A stretch of DNA of 64,000 nucleotides from Patella vulgata (GCF_932274485.2 NC_065880.2:88595730-88659729), one strand, 5' to 3'. Positions 1 to 11,258 are shown, counted from the first letter of the stretch. Notes: generated by a model not told the origin, from the letters alone. Made by a program: numbers and translations.

Positions 1-143
1 GCCCTGGTTCGATGTGACTCGGGTCGTTTTTACCTGCAATAGATTGTTCCACAGAAAGCTTATACAATTTGCTACCAGATGGCGCCATTAACTGGGGTTC
101 ATTGAAAAAGTGACTTAGATCGTTCTTCCCCGGGGCTCTTCAA

Positions 144-476
144 ATGTTTCTACATCTAAGACGAAAGATTAACTTATTAATGACACGCAAATACTGTCAA
201 ATGATATCCTGTCAGTTAAATTTCCATCTTCTGAAATTAATTAGCTTCGCACGTACTATACAGAATTATGATAAGGCTGACTTTGGCCAACCACGACGTG
301 ACGCTGGGAGTATCTTATGGAACACCATTGTTGATAAAACTTTTACTGACACTTCATGTGGCGCCTTCACAAACGAGTTAATCAATTTGGCAAGAACACA
401 TATTCCAAACAACACTGCAACCATTAGGTCAAAAGACAAACCAAGGATGAACATCACTATTTGGAAAATAAGCACA
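144..476 (+). mobile_element. LINE fragment (endonuclease to RT linker)
   Basis: The frame from 144 contains DKADFGQPRRDAGSILWNTI, FTNELINLARTHIPNN and DKPRMNITIWK. This resembles the F..f...a..yIPnk...r..dkPW.n..ir segment between the endonuclease and reverse-transcriptase domains of CR1/Jockey-type LINEs, as I remember it. It is short, has no catalytic motifs and is cut off by a SINE-A tail. Bases 1-143 show nothing I recognise. Confidence 0.5.
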
Positions 477-483
477 AAAAGAA

Positions 484-487
484 AAAA

Positions 488-538
<51 letters not shown>

Positions 539-745
539 GAGAGAGAAATGGGGTTTAACGTCCACTCGACACAAACTAGGTCATTTCGGATAACAACAAA
601 CTACCCACACGGTTATCTACAGGACGACAAGAGAGGAGGGGTTGAGAAAGATGGAGAGATAGAGATGGGGGGGGGGGTCCTACTCCTTGTCACGTACAAA
701 ATGGGAATGGAAACCAAGCCACTCGACTCAGTGACAAAACATGAT
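484..745 (-). mobile_element. SINE-A copy, rearranged
   Basis: A (GA)n tract is followed by the SINE-A 3' end read on the reverse strand (ggggtttaacgtccactcg). The middle is replaced by unrelated G-rich sequence and the pre-B-box part (ccttgtcacgtac) returns near 690. Confidence 0.75.
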
Positions 746-805
746 CTAAAGCGTAAACGTTAAACTGTTCGCCATCTTCTCTCGCTTCAACAGATTACCA
801 TTAGA

Positions 806-1205
806 AGTCCAGTTGTACCTGACAAGGAGTAATATCGCCTATACAACCTCGTGGGTTTTCTTCGGGTTCTCCTCAAACTGTTAAAGACCTCTACGCGCAA
901 GAGTTAAACCCCAATTCTAAAAAAAACCAAAAAAACATTAGAGGTCCGGTTGTACCTGACAAGGAGTAAGACCGCCTATCCATCCTAGTGGGTTTTCTTC
1001 GGGTTCTCCGGTTTCTTCCTACTGTTAAAGACCTCTACGCGCAAGAAGTCCGGTTGTACCTGACAAGGAGTAGGATCGCCTGTCCATCTTCGTCGGTTTT
1101 CTCCGGGACTTCCGGTTTCCTCCCACTGCTAAAGACCTCTACGCGCAAGCGAATTGTTGAAATAAAATTGAACTATGTTTGTATCTAGTGGGCGTTAAAC
1201 CCTAT

Positions 1206-1245
<40 letters not shown>
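806..1245 (+). mobile_element. SINE-A derived tandem trimer with poly(A)
   Basis: Three head-to-tail partial SINE-A units start with agtccrgttgtacctgacaa at 806, 943 and 1046. The first two end at 'cctctacgcgcaag', and only the third continues to the shared 3' block. The tail is a run of 36 A instead of (CT)n. Confidence 0.8.
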
Positions 1246-1247
<2 letters not shown>

Positions 1248-2238
1248 AGAATAACATGTTGAATTATTTATGAATCTGTTTTATACATCTCAAGGTATAG
1301 TGAGGCTAATATTTTTTGTAATGCGTATGTCTGGTACGAGAAATTAGCATGACTATATGGTATAAATTTCTTCTGTCTGTTCGGTTGTTGAAAGCATATA
1401 TTTATTACAATTAAGAAGGCATATGAATATATCTACGTCATTAATCATCCGATCAGATTATTTATTCAAAATCTGCTTATTTGTACGATAACTAAAATAA
1501 TTTAATTAGTTTCTGTCTGTATCATATATATGATGTATACACCCAAATCAGAAGAAAGCACATTAATATACGCCTACTTGGCTTGTTTTTGTATTCTATT
1601 ATTTATGCTTTTTACATTGTATGATATTCTCGAAATAAATACTGTTTAAACCAGGCTGTAATGCCCACACCATTAACCGAGATTTGGAAAATTATGATAA
1701 TTTGGATTGTTGAAAATTATCCCAGTAAAATTATCCCAGTGTAAAATTTAGGATCGGACGACCTTCACCTTGATTTTCAATGTGTATCATCACTCGGCAA
1801 ACCTCGGCAGTTTCCGTTACTCTACATCTAGCCTCGGCTGTATGTACCTACGCCTATACAATTGTGATGCGGCAATTGTATTGAAGGTAACAAAATATTT
1901 GCAAGAAGACGAAGAGAATGTAGTAAACCTGGTCTTTAGAAATCACAAAATTTGAAACCATTCAAGATTTTTTGCTCTTAATTTCTGTTAATTTTTTAAT
2001 GTTTTTGTACATTCATGACTGCAAAATTACATTTACAGAAAATAAATTATTTTTTAACATGATTTTGTTTTACATTTAAGCAAAATAATTATGTTAAAGA
2101 ACAGAAAATACTCTGACAGAATAATTCTGTAAACCAACAGAAAATGTTCTGGCAGCTGGTTTACCAGAAACAGAAAAGAAATTCTGGTAAACCAGCTTGC
2201 AAAACTTTTGCTGCTTTCTAACAGAATTATTTCTTACA
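1246..2238. other. AT-rich intronic DNA with one repeat-M arm and a small palindrome
   Basis: Positions 1786-1872 match one arm of the inverted repeat at 32609-33002 (cggcaaacctcggcag, catctagcctcggctgta). Positions 2154-2169 and 2182-2197 form a 16-bp perfect inverted repeat (agctggtttaccagaa). No coding signal is seen. Confidence 0.6.
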
Positions 2239-2459
2239 GATCGACCTTGATGTTAATTTCCATCCCAAATATGGAATAAACCTCCCTATTTTCCAAGTCC
2301 AGGGGGGTGAACATTACCTTTTTTGGTCTACCAACCATAGGTCAATAAACAGATAGAATTTGATAGATATTTTGACAATGGTTAGGATTTTACCAAAATA
2401 TCACTGGGTTTTTTTATATATAAATATATCATTCACGTTCATTAGGTACGTGTGATTTG
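2239..2459 (-). repeat. Repeat H copy
   Basis: This matches 16745-16966 in reverse orientation: ttgatgttaatttccatccc, ggtctaccaaccataggtca and the T/A-rich stretch before cacgttcattaggtacgtg. The family is unknown. Confidence 0.75.
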
Positions 2460-3271
2460 ACTCTATAGAAAGAGTGAAGCAACAATTTTTCAAATACCTA
2501 ATATTGTCTTAAGAACCAAAGTGTTAAAGTAACAATCGCAATCCCATGGATTATTATCTCAAAAAATAAGGTAACTCTCAGATTCCCTTTGATATTTTGC
2601 ATTGTTTTTCAGTATTAATCTCATTTCCGTGATATATCTGTGCATTACAAATATGTATAGGTTTGGAGCTGTTAACGAGTGTAAATTACAGAATCATTAG
2701 AACTTGTAATTTGTTTTACTTACAGCTCCGCCTTTGGCAATCTAAGATTGTTGTGCAGTCTTTTTCAGTCCGTGATCACTTGGAGATGTCTGCATCGACA
2801 TAAACAACGATATATTTAGCTGCATTATGCGGGTAAAATAGGTCCATCTTCAGAAATATATAATCATACATCAAATACTCAAATACCGCCTACTTCAGAA
2901 TGTCGGTGTAACCAAAACAATCGATGTCTTCAAGCAATCCGTGTAGCCATAGGGGGTACTCGATTGAACGTTCCAGAATGGAATTCTCTCAATCCCAAAA
3001 ATAGTGACAATCGAGTGAAAAGGGGTATTTCGGACTACAACGCATGCGTCGACTGAATAAGAAAATATCTCAACCAACCATGCAGCCTAAACATATTCGT
3101 TGTGTTTAAATTACGTCACGATTCTACTCACATTACCTCTGTGGTCGAGACTGACAGTACTGTGACAGGACTGAATCTGGCATCACTCGATTGCAATTCT
3201 GTCATTTCAGGATGTTCTGGACATGAGGCAGGACATGCATATTACTTCTCGTTTGAGGAGTAGGGACTACT
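2460..3271. other. Intronic or 5' flanking DNA, no feature recognised
   Basis: No repeat shared with the rest of the window and no convincing first exon ending in phase 1 was found here. A short, poorly conserved N-terminal exon cannot be excluded. Confidence 0.4.
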
Positions 3272-3519
3272 AAATGAAATGAAATGGGGTTTAACGTCCT
3301 ACTGTTCTGCTCATACAGTGCGTTATGAAGGAAATTTTGCCCAGACAGCTGCGCTAAGGTCTACTCTTATATCGAATTCCAAATGCCAAGGGGTCTTTTA
3401 CGTGCACGGCAATGTGTATACCTCAGTTTTTCACACCATCCGAACGGCTTGACAGCTGTCCTTGTCAGGCCCTCTGCTCTGCACCACTGACAAGAGGAAA
3501 CCACGTCGGAAGTTTGAGG
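3272..3519 (-). mobile_element. SINE-B copy, lacking the tRNA head
   Basis: (GAAAT)n, then gggtttaacgtcctactgtt and the B core (gggtcttttacgtgcacgg, catccgaacggcttgacagc) up to 'ccacgtcggaag'. It ends 29 bases before exon A, so the opsin branch point must lie in the remaining spacer or within the SINE. Confidence 0.9.
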
Positions 3520-3548
3520 GGTATAATTTTCCTGGTTCTCTATTTCAG

Positions 3549-3711
3549 GTTTTATTGGAATTCTGGGTAATATAGCAGTATGGGCGATATATTGTCGTTT
3601 TAAATCATTGAAAATGAGAAGCAGTATATTGATTTTAAACTTGGCGTTTGCTGATCTGGGTATATGTGTGTTTGGTTTCCCTTTTATCACTGTAGCAGCT
3701 ATACATGGCAG
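3549..3711 (+). CDS. RRH-like: Peropsin-like opsin, exon A (TM1-TM2)
   Basis: This exon encodes transmembrane helices 1 and 2 of a seven-helix retinal-binding receptor of the peropsin (RRH) group. The frame starting at 3551 reads FIGILGNIAVWA..., a charged loop (FKSLKMRSS), then ILNLAFADLGICVFGFPF and AAIHG. GN in TM1 and LAFAD in TM2 are class A GPCR landmarks. The acceptor is tctatttcag at 3548 (exon entered with two bases) and the donor is ag|gtaggt at 3712, leaving two bases. The split codon joins exon B as AG+C (Ser), giving HGSWVFG, which matches peropsins as recalled (YGSWKFG). No exon carrying the start codon was found in 1-3548; it may lie upstream. A SINE-B ends about 29 bases before the acceptor. 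Confidence 0.9.
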
Positions 3712-3737
3712 GTAGGTGGCACTCATTATCTCTAACT

Positions 3738-3951
3738 AGCAGAATGCCCGGCTTCACTCGGGGGTCATATCTCCGAAATCGGAACTGGTAGCCTAACGCC
3801 ACCTGGCCTATGTTACTCCCCGGTCCGAGCTTCCCCTATACCCCAAATTTCAGACTCGGGGCAGACCTAGTTTAGCCGCCAACCCCGAACAGACAGACAG
3901 ACAAACAAACAAACAGACAGACAAACGACAGTCACAAATATTAGTATAGAT
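3738..3951 (+). mobile_element. RTE-like LINE 3' end or derived element
   Basis: It begins ctagcagaatgcccggcttc and ends with a (ACAG/ACAA)n tract and ttagtatagattt. This arrangement (gcccggcttc... cagacagacag... tatagat) is typical of 3' ends of RTE-type LINEs and their SINEs in many invertebrates, from memory. Confidence 0.5.
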
Positions 3952-4311
3952 TTAAAATATATATGTGACCTCATCCTTTGATGTTGGCGAACCATTATTT
4001 CAAATAATCCAACAGACAATGTGCCAAGCGTACATTATTTATACTAGTTGACATTTTGACCCGTGTGACGTATTTCATTGCAAAGCATGTGCAAGTGTCT
4101 GTATTTTAAGTCGTTTAATGGTCTCGAGCTTAAGACATTGCGTAGTGTCTGTATTTTAAGTTGTTTAATGGTCTCGAGCTTAAGACATTGCGTAATATAT
4201 TGTAAAAAAAACTACTCGGGACTTCCGTCCCTCGTATTGTTTCAATATATTACTTTATGTTTGCCCTCGGCCATTAAACCACTTATATTCATTGAACAAC
4301 CGAGATGCTGA
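3952..4311 (+). repeat. Repeat J copy with 50-bp internal duplication
   Basis: It shares tttgatgttggcg, ccattatttcaaataa and aagcgtacattatttatact with 18006-18160 and 18541-18800. The segment tgtctgtattttaagt...gacattgcgta is present twice (around 4097 and 4147). Possibly a degraded DNA transposon. Confidence 0.65.
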
Positions 4312-4419
4312 AGGCGGGTATAAACCATACATTGTGATGTGCTATATTTTGCGTCAAGGTACATTTGAATGTACATGTATAATCAGGACCTCGGTTGTTA
4401 TAGTACCATCCGAACAACT

Positions 4420-4915
4420 AGGCACTGTCCCCACCAGATCCTCCGTTCTGTAAACCCCATTTAATTTCATTCCATACAATGGTCAACTTCAAGGAACTAC
4501 AGACCCGTAAGAAAGAGCGCCTAGGAACTGTCCCCGCCAGACCCTCCGTCCTGTTAATCCCATTTAATTTCACTCAATACAATGGCCACCTTCGAAGAAC
4601 TACAGTGATATGGCACTGTTCACGGATTATACTTTGAGAACCTTCCTCGGGACTTTCCCCGCCAAACCCTCCGTCCTGTTAATCCCATTTAATTTCACTC
4701 CATACAATGGCCACCTTCGAGGAACTACAGTGATATGGCACTGTTCACGGATTATACTTTGAGAACCTTCCTCGGGACTTTCCCCGCCAAACCCTCCGTT
4801 CTGTAAACCCCCTTTAATTTCATCCCATACAATGATCACCTTCAAGGAACTACAGTGACATGGCAATGTTCACGGATTATACTTGGAGAGCCTTCCTCGG
4901 GACTTTCCGTATGAT
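4420..4915 (+). repeat. 125-bp tandem repeat, about four units
   Basis: The motif accctccgtyctgtwaaycc recurs at 4541, 4666 and 4791 (period 125), with a diverged first unit at 4438. Each unit also has atttcactccatacaatgg and ttcacggattatactt. The start (4385-4432) still looks like SINE-B (accatccgaacaactaggca), so the array may have grown from a SINE-B fragment. Confidence 0.85.
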
Positions 4916-4980
4916 ATTCCCATGTCACCCGGGGTGGGGGGGGGGTGTACCATGGCACTGTTCACCGATGGGTACCAGGC

Positions 4981-5160
4981 GGCTAAATCTGTTTTCGTCA
5001 ATGTCGCTAAGATGTAAATAAGGTTAGGGTATGTGATTGTGGGCGAGATTGTAGGTTAGGGTTAGGGTGAGAATTAGGGTTGGGGGTAGCGCCAGCACTG
5101 TTTACATCTCGTGACCTTTGACCAAACTTGAAGATGTCCTTATCAATTAGATCTAACCGA
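4981..5160 (+). mobile_element. MITE-C copy, deleted at its left end
   Basis: It has the terminal inverted repeat (TIR) blocks ggctaaatct...gatgtaaat and tttacatctcgtgacctttg...gatctaacc around a (TTAGGG)-like centre. Flanks ggtaccaggc and gataccagac may be a diverged ~11-bp TSD. Confidence 0.75.
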
Positions 5161-5259
5161 TACCAGACCGGTAAGAAAGAGCGTCCGAAAAGCGGAGGCC
5201 TCGTGTATACCAATGGCAGCCAGATCACATGTGAGTTGGAAATCGAAACTAGGCTAGAC

Positions 5260-5629
5260 CAATCGGATTAAAATACAGATCTATATTTCGTTTCGTTTTT
5301 TTATACTTTCGATGGCCTACACTACATAAAGATCTGACAAGTTATAGCCATAGGTCACGTCAGGGGTCAAAAGACGGACTTATGACCCTATGATGTCAGA
5401 CATTTGATTAATAAATCAGCATTGATGTTACTAGTGAATTACCCACAGTTCCGTGCAAAACACGCCGAAAGCTCGCCGTGACAGACCGTTTCATTGGCTT
5501 ATCCCTGACACCATTCAGAACACGAGTTAAATAACAACTCTTCCAGATCCAAGTGTAGTAAAGACAAGTAAAACGAAATTTTGAACTATAAAAACGAAAC
5601 GAAATAGGATCTGTGTTTTAACCAGATTG
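5260..5629 (+). mobile_element. MITE-D copy, complete, 9-bp TSD
   Basis: TIRs are caatcggattaaaatacaga and its counterpart ending aggatctgtgttttaaccag at the right, about 40 bp each and including tttcgtttcg. The flanks repeat aggctagac (5251-5259 and 5630-5638), a 9-bp TSD as in Mutator-like elements. Confidence 0.85.
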
Positions 5630-5640
5630 AGGCTAGACCA

Positions 5641-6020
5641 TCTCGCGGCGGTCAGGACCTAATTTCAACATCGCGGTTGATATAAAACTGTGTGACGTTT
5701 AATCCAATTTCAGTTAAAGTTAGTTTCTAGTCTTGCATTGAAAACCAATCTTATTCGATGTATTTTTACAACAGATCACTTGTGGTGAGTTTGTTGTATA
5801 GGTCAGCCCGAGGGAACCTTGATTTAAATGTCACGGAAGCGGAATAATTATAGACACTGAAATTATCCTGTTCTTCGTCAAGGAGATTGATAGCCTACAG
5901 GACAACACATAATTTCATAAAATATATGAAACGGGAAAATACATGATTTATTAGCGAGAAAGAATTAAGTACTGCTTGAATACATTTTTGAGGAGACAAG
6001 CTACTGTTTCTGGTTTTAAA
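5641..6020. other. Intronic DNA, nothing recognised
   Basis: No repeat shared with the window and no coding signal was seen. Confidence 0.4.
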
Positions 6021-6268
6021 GCGGGGTTTGGATGGCCGGATGGTTAACATGTGCGAGCTGTATCATACGGTCTGTCATTGAGTCAACTGGTGTGGTTTTG
6101 ATTCCCCGGTTGTACGTAACAAGGCGTGGGGTCGCCTGTCCAACTTCGTGGGTTTTCTCGGGGTCTCCCGGTTTCCTCCCATTGTCAAAGACCCCTACGC
6201 GCAAGCGAATTATTGGAATGAAATTGAAACATACGTTAGTTGCGAAATGTACTAGTTTGTGTCGCTTA
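6021..6268 (+). mobile_element. SINE-A copy
   Basis: It has a tRNA-like head (ggatggccggatggttaaca, B box ggttttgattccccgg), the core 'ggtttcctcccattg', and the end of the body at tagtttgtgtcg. The CT tail is missing. Confidence 0.88.
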
Positions 6269-6369
6269 GGTCTTTAGACAGCTACCTTAACTATGTCAGA
6301 CAAGACTTTAGACATCTACCTTAGCTATGTCAGACAAGACTTTAGACAGGTACCGAGGCAGAGAGAAGA

Positions 6370-6783
6370 GAAATGAAATGAAATGAAAAGAAATGGGCTT
6401 TAACTTTCTACTGTTCTGCACTGACTGGGCTAATGAAGACGGGCGTACGTCATACAGTGTGCTATGTGGAAAATGTTGCCCGAGCAGCGGCACTACGGCC
6501 TACTCTTATATTGAATTCCAATGGATCTTTTACGTGCACTCTAATGTGTACACGGGACCTCGGTTTTTCGTCCCATCCGAACGACTAGACAGCTGTCCTT
6601 GTCAAGCCCTCTTTTATGTGGACATGGGACCTTCGAATCTCGTCTCATCCGAACGACTAGACATTGTTCGCCCTGCGCTACGGAGGAAACCGGAAATCTT
6701 GAAGAACTTTCTCGCTCAACACCGGGAGCGAACCCGAGACCGTATTGTTACCAGCATCTACTCACTGAGCCACCGCGGCTACC
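6370..6783 (-). mobile_element. SINE-B copy with internal duplication
   Basis: It runs from (GAAAT)n to the head (cactgagccaccgcggctac). The segment with 'cgggacctcg...catccgaacgactagaca' is present twice (about 6558 and 6626). Confidence 0.85.
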
Positions 6784-6962
6784 GAGAGAGTGAGAGATAG
6801 AGAAATGGGGTTTAACGTCCACTTGACACAAACTAGGCTATTTCGGGACCAACACAATTTTAGTCGTGGGAGGAACATGAGAGAACCCACGAGGTTGGAC
6901 AGGCGACCCTAGTCCTTGTCACGTACAACCGGGGGAATTGAAACCCCGCCAGTTGACTCAAT
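6784..6962 (-). mobile_element. SINE-A copy, internally deleted
   Basis: A short GA tail and the shared 3' block are followed directly by 'cgtgggaggaacatgagaga', the B box and 'cagttgactcaat'. The tRNA head is lost. Confidence 0.8.
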
Positions 6963-7218
6963 AAAATAAAACCAAGTACGAACAATCCAAACCATAAGAC
7001 AGAATTCGAAGTCCTAAAAAACGTTATAGGCAAAATAGTGTATTCAAGCAAAATAATGTAATCAGCAAATGGACTGCTCCTGGTGTACAAATTACACGAC
7101 AAACAGTGGTAACAGGTGTCCGGAAGAGCAAGCTTACCCTGCCTGGCGCCACACCCGCCATAGCTGCATCCAAACTATTAGGCGAAATGTCGGTAAAATA
7201 GCGTGATTGGCCAATGAA

Positions 7219-8421
7219 CTATCGGTATGCAAAATGCACGCGATGAACTGTGTTAACGATGTAGTAGATATTATCGTACAATTTAACACTCAGTTTATGG
7301 CAATTGTCAAAATCGAGACGCAGATCCAAGTAGGAAGCGTAATTGTCACTGTCAGTGGTGTTTTTAATTTCGAGCTCATCAGGATATATGAATTCTACAT
7401 AATCACTAAATTTAGGATTATTAAGTGATAAAACGTCATCGATATATCGATAAGTGAAATTAAAAAGTCTGACTGATCGTTTATTAGTTTTTACGAGCGT
7501 CTGTATGTAATCGGCTCCGTACGAATAGAGAAGCCGATCAGCAAGCAAAGGTGCACAGTTGGTGCCCATGGGAATGCCAACCACTTGCTGATATATTTCC
7601 CCTCCAAATTCAACAAAGATGTTGTCAATTAAAAAATCCAACATCTGAATTATCTTGATGGCCGTGAATTTGTTTTTGGAATCACTGTGATTCTTAACGA
7701 AATATGTGGAATTGTAATTTACAACTAAATATTGATATCTCGCAGTACCTGATTTAGACGAAAAGACACTGTGAATAATGTCTTTCAACCGGGCTTTTAA
7801 TTTACTATGGGGAATTTTAGTGTACAAAGTATAAAAGTCAAACGTTTGAATAGATGAGACTGAAGCAAGGGATCTAGATTGCAAACCATCAAGTAATTCT
7901 TTGGAATTTTTCAATATCCACATTTGATTTATACCACTACGAGAGTATATTTTGTCACAGTATTTTTCAATACCCTCTTTAACAGCCGTTAGTATAGATG
8001 TCAATACTTTTGAAAGTGGTTTTGTGGAACAACGGGATGAACCTGCTATAAAACGTTGCTTGTAGGGATTTTTATGTAGTTTAGGTATCCAATATAATAA
8101 GGGCAAATCTGTATAGGTACCTCCACACGGAGTACCAAATGAAGTGAGTACAGATTTGTGATTAGATATAATTTCATCCTTACTAAGAGTTGATCGTTTA
8201 TATGTAGCACTGTCGATTGGTTTCCCGAAATTAAGTTCTTTGAACAGACAGTCAAAATAATGTCGTTTACATATAAACACTATGTTATTGGACGCCTTGT
8301 CAGCCGGAACAATGACATAGTGTTTATATGTAAACGACATAGACTTAGGCCTAGTGTCAACTGACAAACGTTGCATGTATATTCTTCGTTTAAGTAAACG
8401 ACTGATAGACTTAGTCCAATC
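7219..8421 (-). mobile_element. Penelope-like reverse transcriptase fragment
   Basis: One long frame on the reverse strand carries RT motifs in order: PADK (residues 87-90 of the 448-residue frame beginning at 8565), YWIPKLHKNP (158-167), FDFYTLYT, GIPMGTNCAP (330-339) and YIDD (374-377), the catalytic aspartates. The PADK/IPKLHK/GIPMG set suggests a Penelope-like element or a close relative rather than a CR1/L1 LINE. No GIY-YIG endonuclease is visible. The first ~46 residues of the frame come from a SINE-A head and are not part of the enzyme. A perfect 26-bp inverted repeat flanks the PADK codons. Confidence 0.75.
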
Positions 8422-8433
8422 AGAGAGAGTATA

Positions 8434-8489
8434 AATGACAGACCTTATGATACAGCGCGCACCTGCTAACCATTCGGCCATCCAACTCC
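8434..8489 (-). mobile_element. SINE-A head fragment
   Basis: Only the tRNA-like A-box half (gatacagcgcgcacctgcta, accattcggccatccaac) is present, joined to the 5' side of the RT fragment. Confidence 0.8.
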
Positions 8490-8717
8490 CAGCTATCGAG
8501 CCGGAGAGAAGGCGATTGGTTTGTGTGTAAAGAAGATTACAATATTTATTGTCCTCCATTTTCAATATTACAGGATATCGCAGACAAAATCGGATTTAAA
8601 ATGGCCGGTGGTTGATTAAAAAATACTGTTAATCAGTATTAATATATTTCTTCGTGGTCCACTATTCCCTTAAATAGACGACTCCGGCAAGAGCTATATC
8701 TGCCTATTGCTAGAGAA

Positions 8718-9014
8718 AGAGGCTAGAGAGAGAAAGAAATGGGGTTTAACGTCCAATCGACACAAACTAGATCATTCCGGGAATAACATAATATGGTTCA
8801 ATTTAATATCAATAATTCGCGTTCGCGTAGGGGTCTTTGGCAGTGGAAGGAAACCGGAGGACCCGGAGAAAACCAACTCCTTGTCACGTACAACCGGCGA
8901 ATCGAAACTACGTAAGTTGACCCAATGACAGATTCGACCCAAACTAGATCATTTCGAGACTAACACATGGTTCAATTTTATTTCAATTATTTGCTTGCGC
9001 GTAGGGGTCATTAA
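8718..9014 (-). mobile_element. Two SINE-A pieces in tandem
   Basis: The first (8718-8932) runs from the GA tail to 'cagttgacccaatgacaga' with a deletion before the B box. The second (8933-9014) repeats the 3' part (cgacccaaactagatcattt to gcgcgtaggggtca). Confidence 0.8.
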
Positions 9015-9114
9015 CAATGTTCAATGTATTCATTTTATATCATCGATGTGAAACTACTATAGCTCGAATAAACAGCTCAGATTCTGAATCGTATATAATA
9101 ATGCGTCCTTATTA

Positions 9115-9815
9115 ATTGCTAGGTTCCCACTATCAAGATTCGTGCTATAATTGAAATCATGGTTTTAATCCTGGTGATCCTATCAGGTCTTATCATATAT
9201 TGAGGTCAGTCGTAGCAATCGTGTTGATTGTATCGAAACGTATCCGAACGTATCGGCCCGTGTCAGATCGTGGACATAATAGAGACTTTTGGCAAGCGTA
9301 AATTCCTGATACGTATCGCGTATCCGTATCTATTTTGCGTGTGACGTCATCAACGTGTGTGTATTTCCCGTACGTGATATGGCACGCGGATACGACAGCA
9401 CGTATCGGACAGCTTTCATACGGAAAAGGTCCGTATAACTTCGTCACCTTTTACCGTTTTTTTTGCTAGTTTTAAACGCTAAAATGTTGTGCCATAGGGT
9501 TTTTATGAATCTGTGTGTATCCTAGAACATGAAGGTGTATATTCGATGTGATATTTACCATGATAAAGACTGAAACTTAATCTTTATTTTTTATTAGTTT
9601 TTCTCTGAATTTTCTTATTTTTCCTGTCTGTTTGCATGCTGTTTCATCTAGGGAGGCGGGAACTTGCAAATTTGCAAATGATGGTAAAGGAGTATAAAAT
9701 CTGCCCAAACTCTAAAACTACATCGACGCAACGTATCACGTGACGATACGGATACGTGATACGGATAGGGAAAATTCCGCTTGCCAACAGTCTCTAATGG
9801 GAACACTCCTATCGT
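9115..9815. mobile_element. Foldback element nested in a second repeat
   Basis: Arms 9281-9330 and 9745-9795 are imperfect inverted repeats (agagacttttggcaagcg against cttgccaacagtctct) rich in CGTATC steps. The surrounding sequence from 9120 (cccactatcaagattcgtgc...ttgaggtcagtcgtagca) recurs at 34590-34736 without the foldback, so it is a separate repeat. Confidence 0.65.
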
Positions 9816-10121
9816 AACTCATCGCATGACATTAAAATGTTGACTGATGATTTGAAAAAAAACAACTAGAGTCATTAAATTAAACGTTGTTTAATCTGGC
9901 GTGTTTGTTACTATTTATAGACTTTGACGTCATGCTCATCGCCTCTTTAACTTGCCTGAACATATAAATATAATGGAAACACTACGTTAGAGGAAATGGA
10001 TGAAAGTGGTGAAAATCGTGATGCTTAATGTTATTATAGTGTGATAGATCGTATAGTAAAAGCAGTGGTCGGCTCAGGCTATTGGGTCAGAGGGGGCGGG
10101 AAGGGGTTATATGTTATATAG
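9816..10121. other. Intronic DNA, mostly unrecognised
   Basis: Only 10040-10120 (tagtaaaagcagtggtcggc...gggggcggg) recurs, at 10628-10690. The remainder shows nothing. Confidence 0.4.
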
Positions 10122-10268
10122 AGAATCTCCTACCAGTCTTTTTTGATATCAAAAAATATCAACACAAGTTGATAAAGTAACAAAAAACGAGGCTCTGTCG
10201 AGGTTTTTTTTACTTTATCAACGAGTGTTGATATTTTTTGATATCAAAAAAGGCGAGTAGGAGATTTT
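10122..10268. repeat. Long palindrome, arms about 58 bp
   Basis: aatctcctac...ttttttgatatcaaaaaata...ttgataaagta is mirrored by tactttatcaa...tgttgatattttttgata...gtaggagatt with a ~30-base loop. Probably a foldback MITE. Confidence 0.8.
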
Positions 10269-10673
10269 ATTTATCACCCAATCCCTTCTTACATGCACAA
10301 ATAGATAAATATAATTCTTTTCTGTAGATTTCACTTTTACTGAACATTACGGCGTAGTGATACATCATTTTTTGACAGCAATTCAACCATTGCAAAGTCC
10401 TTTATATTGACCCAGTATTTCCATCAAGGTCAATTGAATAACAATAGTTCATTTTTAATAAAACAAAAGGTACTTTTAATAAGAAATGAACTGTTCTTTG
10501 AAAATAAAAAAAAGTAGTTCCTTTCCAAATGACCAATCAAATTCATGTAAAGCGATATCTCCTAAGGATTATGAAATATATCACACAAGCGATATCTACT
10601 GTAGAATGTATTATTGGGTGATAAAGTATTATAGATGTTATAGTAAAAATAGTGGTTGGCTCAGGCTGTTGAG

Positions 10674-11005
10674 TGGGTGGGGTGGGGGGTATATGAACCT
10701 GAATATACCATTCACCCCCATCCCACCCCACCCCAACCATCCAAGCTCATTGGTATGGGCTGAGGGAGGGGGAGTATATCTAGACCCAAATACCCCCCTC
10801 ACCGCCGCCCCCCCATAAACAAAAAGTTAATAATAATGGGGCTAGGACGAGGGCGCATATCTAGAATCGAATAATATAGGATTTCCCACCCCGTCCCTCC
10901 CATTCAACAAAAAGCTCATGGTTATGGGGTGAGGGCGCGGCAGGGGCGCATATCTGGACCAAAATATAACATTCGCCCCAATCCCCACCCTATCCAATAA
11001 AAAGT
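10674..11005 (+). repeat. Degenerate ~90-bp tandem repeat, C/G-rich
   Basis: The pattern 'gggygcatatctagacc...cccccatcccacccc...aacaaaaagctcatggttat' recurs about four times. Confidence 0.7.
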
Positions 11006-11223
11006 TCAAATTTTCACGTTTAGTAGAAATAGAATAATTAGTAAATGCTTTTCTATATAGTTATTTAGTAGGGGGTGGTCCGGACCCCTGGGACTGCCAG
11101 CAGGATCCGCTACTTGGTAAAAGGTTAGATTTAATAGACCACGACGTACGGATGGAGATTTTAATGTTCTCGATTTTATTTCCCCAAACACTCGGTTAGG
11201 ATACTGATTTACAAATAGATTAA

Positions 11224-11228
<5 letters not shown>

Positions 11229-11258
<30 letters not shown>

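Noticed and set aside
1-3548. First coding exon of the opsin
   Set aside because: Several ag|gt-like sites were examined, but none follows a plausible extracellular N-terminus ending in phase 1.
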